Of a stretch of DNA of 9,413 nt, positions 6,523-9,413 are shown piece by piece. The number at the start of each line of letters is the position of its first letter. Within the stretch, counting starts at the first letter, position 1. The DNA comes from Flavobacterium sp. (GTDB taxonomy: Bacteria; Bacteroidota; Bacteroidia; Flavobacteriales; Flavobacteriaceae). The notes beneath the pieces were generated by a model that had not been told where the DNA came from, did not search any database, and was given only the letters and a program-made list of their open reading frames with translations. The stretch is taken from the NCBI GenBank assembly GCA_024642295.1, contig JAHEBK010000046.1:1-9413 (forward strand), written 5' to 3'. The translations under genes and the position numbers were made by a program.

Positions 6523-9413
6523 TTATTTTAATACTAACCATTTACCATTGCTTTTTTTATCAAGTTGAAATTGGATGGAATTATTGGTTAATTCATATAT
6601 AATTTGCCTGCCTTTTTCATCTTTGAGCTTCATATTCTTAGAGAAATAGTCTTTAGAAAGCGGTATCGAAACAACACCAGTGCCTTCAACAAAAATCATT
6701 TGCTCTTTTTCAGTTGAATTTTGGGTGGTTACAAAACTTATCTTATTTAATGGTGTTTTGGAAAATTGATATTTTATTCCATCAATAGTTACAGATGCAC
6801 ATTTTTCTCCATCGAAGGCTATCAGTTCTTTATTTTCATTAGTTCTAAAAGCCATTGAAAGTCTACCTTGATAATTGATTGCATGACCGTTAATCTTAAA
6901 ATCTGTAAGTTCAATGTCATCTGATGGCAACGGATTTGCCTTAAGTGCTTTCTTGTCTACTTCAGCATTCCGTGAAAATCCTCCATCCCAAGTTTCCTTA
7001 TGATTTCTATAATGGCGAACGATAGCAGTAGTTCCATTTGGAAAACGTGTTGCTAAATAATCTGAAGTTCTAGAAATATGCTCCGTATTGTCATTCACAT
7101 TTGGAAAATTCCCTGTTGAAGGATATATATTTAACCCATCAAGAATCTCAAAAAGTGTACGAGTTTCATAACCTAAACTAGCCGATTGGTCATCTCTTGG
7201 ACGAAAACCAAAATAATACGCATTGTTATTTCCAGTTCCTATGATTAACCTATTATCGCAATAGGCTAATTTTGAGGTTCCCTCTTTAGGTTTAACAGGG
7301 TAGATTCTGTCTACTAGAAAGTCAGTCAAAATATATTGGGAGGGAATATTCTTTAATTGATTATCGAAATCAATTCGTTTACCTACAGCTATTTGTCCTT
7401 GTACCTTTTCCGACACATAATCCACTCCAAAAATAGTCTCCCATTGCTCTAAACAAGAATTTCCACTTCCATCTATAATTGGAGGTGGTCCTAACCAGAA
7501 AACTTTTCCGCCATTAATCCTTAACTTATCCATCAATTCAAGAACTCCTTTTTGGGGCAGTGGTTCAAAAAGAGTAACTAGTGTTGTGTATTCTCTGTTT
7601 TTTATTTGAAGTTTTCCGTTGGTATTTATCTTTCCAAGCTCCAATAATTTTTCTGCTGTTATAAAATTGGCATACCCATACTGAGTCATCCAACTACCAA
7701 AACGCTCTTCGGATGCAACTAGGTTCATGGGATATAAAATCAAGACATCTACATCACGATGTACATTTTCAGTCATAAGATCCATTGCTTTTGACCTAGT
7801 ACGTCCACCAAATGCATTGTTAATAGCGGCTTTACGCTCTTTGACTTCTTCCGGCATTCCCCAAAAAGCTGGATAAGAAGCAGGAATTCTGTTCAAAACC
7901 CCCAAAGATGCAGACATAGCTGCTCCATAATAATTTCGATCGTTCCAGCCCAATTCTGCAAAATCGTTTCTAGTGGGTTCTAAATATTCGCCCCATTTAA
8001 AATAGTCATAACAAGCAGCTGCCGCTTGTTGTATTGTGTTTCCCCAAATAAAGTTGGAAGTGTATTCATATTTATAGGCATGACGCTCCAAGTCTTCTGT
8101 ATTCCACAAGTCAACCGTGGGGCTTTCAGCCCAAGATGAATGTCCACTGGTGCCAAAATCTTCAACCCCAAAAAGGCCACTTGCATATTGTTTAGCCTCT
8201 TTAAACAAATCTACTACATGCGTGTTGAGTAATTTATAATAGCGGTCCCTAAATAAAAAGGTGCGTTGAATATCTGTATCCTTTTCCCCAAAAACATACT
8301 GTACATTTTGAGAGGCTGTTGCATTATTGCTGTCTATATTTGGACCGTAAGCAAAGTATAGGATATCTTTCTCTTCAAATTGTACATCGTGCTTTTGTTT
8401 ATATAAATCTCCCATACTAGTCGTGTAATAACGAACTGCTAATTGACCATTGTCATGATGGGAAAAATATTTCCAATCTTGTTGAATGTGCATCTCATCT
8501 GAATAAAAATGTTGAATTTTGATGCCTCTATCGTCATATTTTTTCATTAAATCTTTTAGAAAAGGTAATGCCTCTGGACTGAAATACTCCATTTCGGGCA
8601 CCTCGTATTCTAATAATACCAAAACCCTATCATACCCTTTTAGTTCATCGTTTGCATCTGAGTATACACTTACTCTTTTAGCGCGGTCTGGATTTGGTGT
8701 AGAAGGGTTGCTCCACAAATCGGTATCCATATCTCTATCGTTGTCCGCATCTTTCTGTTGTTCCCAAACATCTAATTTCACATCTCTCAACGGAAGAATA
8801 TCATCCCTATTAACCATCTTGTAAGGACTATTTGGTAACTGCTTTTCTTTAAAAGCATAGGCTTTATGTGCTTTTAATTTAATAGCAAAATTACCTTTGT
8901 TGTTCGACCAAACTGTTTGCTGCCATATTGGTACATTGAACTTTCCTGTTTGAGGATCGCGTAACCCAACTTTATAGTGCAACCAAGAACCATTTTTCCC
9001 CGTCTTATTTTTAAAAGCAGGGCCAAGTTCTAACGGACTTAGTAAACTTAGTCCCATTCCCAAACCATATTGCGCAGCGAAATCTGCAATGATTTTAATT
9101 TTATCTACATATTCATCCATATCTGGAGTTAGCTTTCGCTCAGTTGCTTCTTGATTTCTGTACTGTCTAAAAAATTCATCAAAAGCAATGGTCAACGTGT
9201 GATCTCCATTTCGTTTTGCATCTTCACAAACATCACGAAGACTTGCGTATCGCTTCGTAAAACCAGTGGACATATCAATCTTTTTGTCTGGATTGGTCAA
9301 ATCAGTCAGTTGCTCGTCGCTAGTAAGAATTATTGTTTTTGCAAGACCATTAAAACCTCCTAATACTAGTGTAAACAGGAATGTTAAAAATAACTTTACT
9401 AAATAATGATGAA
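6523..9413 (-). CDS. Large exported protein, probable TIM-barrel glycoside hydrolase of unassigned family (5' end off window)
   Basis: The frame stays open through the right edge, so the start lies beyond 9413. Codons at 9411-9301 read H-H-Y-L-V-K-L-F-L-T-F-L-F-T-L-V-L-G-G-F-N-G-L-A-K-T, a Sec signal peptide probably cut after G-L-A. The TTG at 9300 is therefore an ordinary Leu codon, and at least 962 residues are visible. Numbering from 9300: residues about 30-400 look like a (beta/alpha)8 barrel, with strands HTLTIAFDEFF (34-44), GLGMGLSLLSPLELG (79-93), RVLVLLEYE (225-233) and IQHFYSDEMHIQQDW (262-276). D268 and E269 sit where clan-A hydrolases place catalytic acids; E380, D381 and E392 are further candidates. 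Residues about 515-606 (DVDVLILYP, then GGKVFWLGPPP) form a Rossmann-like alpha/beta domain reminiscent of the GH42 trimerisation domain. Residues about 795-925 are beta-rich. Family and substrate are unknown; the layout recalls GH42 or GH106 enzymes but no family signature is met. Confidence 0.7.
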   Translation of the reverse strand, partial: HHYLVKLFLTFLFTLVLGGFNGLAKTIILTSDEQLTDLTNPDKKIDMSTGFTKRYASLRDVCEDAKRNGDHTLTIAFDEFFRQYRNQEATERKLTPDMDEYVDKIKIIADFAAQYGLGMGLSLLSPLELGPAFKNKTGKNGSWLHYKVGLRDPQTGKFNVPIWQQTVWSNNKGNFAIKLKAHKAYAFKEKQLPNSPYKMVNRDDILPLRDVKLDVWEQQKDADNDRDMDTDLWSNPSTPNPDRAKRVSVYSDANDELKGYDRVLVLLEYEVPEMEYFSPEALPFLKDLMKKYDDRGIKIQHFYSDEMHIQQDWKYFSHHDNGQLAVRYYTTSMGDLYKQKHDVQFEEKDILYFAYGPNIDSNNATASQNVQYVFGEKDTDIQRTFLFRDRYYKLLNTHVVDLFKEAKQYASGLFGVEDFGTSGHSSWAESPTVDLWNTEDLERHAYKYEYTSNFIWGNTIQQAAAACYDYFKWGEYLEPTRNDFAELGWNDRNYYGAAMSASLGVLNRIPASYPAFWGMPEEVKERKAAINNAFGGRTRSKAMDLMTENVHRDVDVLILYPMNLVASEERFGSWMTQYGYANFITAEKLLELGKINTNGKLQIKNREYTTLVTLFEPLPQKGVLELMDKLRINGGKVFWLGPPPIIDGSGNSCLEQWETIFGVDYVSEKVQGQIAVGKRIDFDNQLKNIPSQYILTDFLVDRIYPVKPKEGTSKLAYCDNRLIIGTGNNNAYYFGFRPRDDQSASLGYETRTLFEILDGLNIYPSTGNFPNVNDNTEHISRTSDYLATRFPNGTTAIVRHYRNHKETWDGGFSRNAEVDKKALKANPLPSDDIELTDFKINGHAINYQGRLSMAFRTNENKELIAFDGEKCASVTIDGIKYQFSKTPLNKISFVTTQNSTEKEQMIFVEGTGVVSIPLSKDYFSKNMKLKDEKGRQIIYELTNNSIQFQLDKKSNGKWLVLK

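Noticed and set aside
8519..8824. A Ser-rich 101-codon plus-strand open frame opposite the large barrel protein.
   Set aside because: Its composition mirrors the Asp/Glu/Lys codons on the other strand, and no start context or domain supports it.
9334..9360. Shine-Dalgarno-like GGAGG followed by ATG on the minus strand near the large protein's N-terminus.
   Set aside because: The ATG is in a different frame from the large protein and meets TAA after six codons; the GGAGG simply encodes Gly-Gly in the signal peptide region.

Overview
The window is AT-rich and holds six genes, all on the minus strand and nearly back to back, so transcription runs from the right edge (9413) towards position 1. 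Sec signal peptides ending in 'AQ', a lipobox, poorly defined Shine-Dalgarno sequences, and a run of secreted carbohydrate-active enzymes, a sulfatase and a PKD-domain protein together suggest a Bacteroidota bacterium. A marine-type Flavobacteriaceae member is most likely. The taxonomic call is inferred from style and content, because no marker gene is present.

Layout in transcription order: (1) 9413-6523, a large exported protein with its 5' end off the window, probably a TIM-barrel glycoside hydrolase I cannot assign to a family. (2) 6482-4386, an exported 698-residue protein with an N-terminal beta-rich part and a C-terminal alpha/alpha-toroid-like part, also unassigned. (3) 4389-3295, a CBM9-like plus PKD protein whose start overlaps the previous stop by four bases (ATGA). 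(4) 3220-1769, an iduronate-2-sulfatase-like lipoprotein sulfatase with an intact C-N-P-S-R formylglycine site. (5) 1762-356, a GH43 beta-propeller hydrolase with a C-terminal CBM6-like domain, six bases after the sulfatase stop. (6) 288 to the left edge, a small EthD-family protein lacking only its last few residues. Gaps are 40, -4, 74, 6 and 67 bases. There is no unexplained stretch above 300 bases and no RNA gene, CRISPR array, transposon or long repeat that I can see.

The region reads as the enzyme arm of a polysaccharide utilization locus for a sulfated glycan. The sulfatase would remove sulfate esters, GH43 would release pentose-type side groups (xylose or arabinose), and the two large unassigned enzymes would cut the backbone or trim oligosaccharides. 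The CBM9/PKD protein would bind the glycan. No SusC/SusD pair, regulator or recognised polysaccharide lyase lies inside the window, so the substrate cannot be fixed. An ulvan-like or other sulfated, pentose-containing algal glycan is compatible but unproven. The most interesting content is the pair of large, conserved-looking, unassigned secreted enzymes (6523-9413 and 4386-6482).
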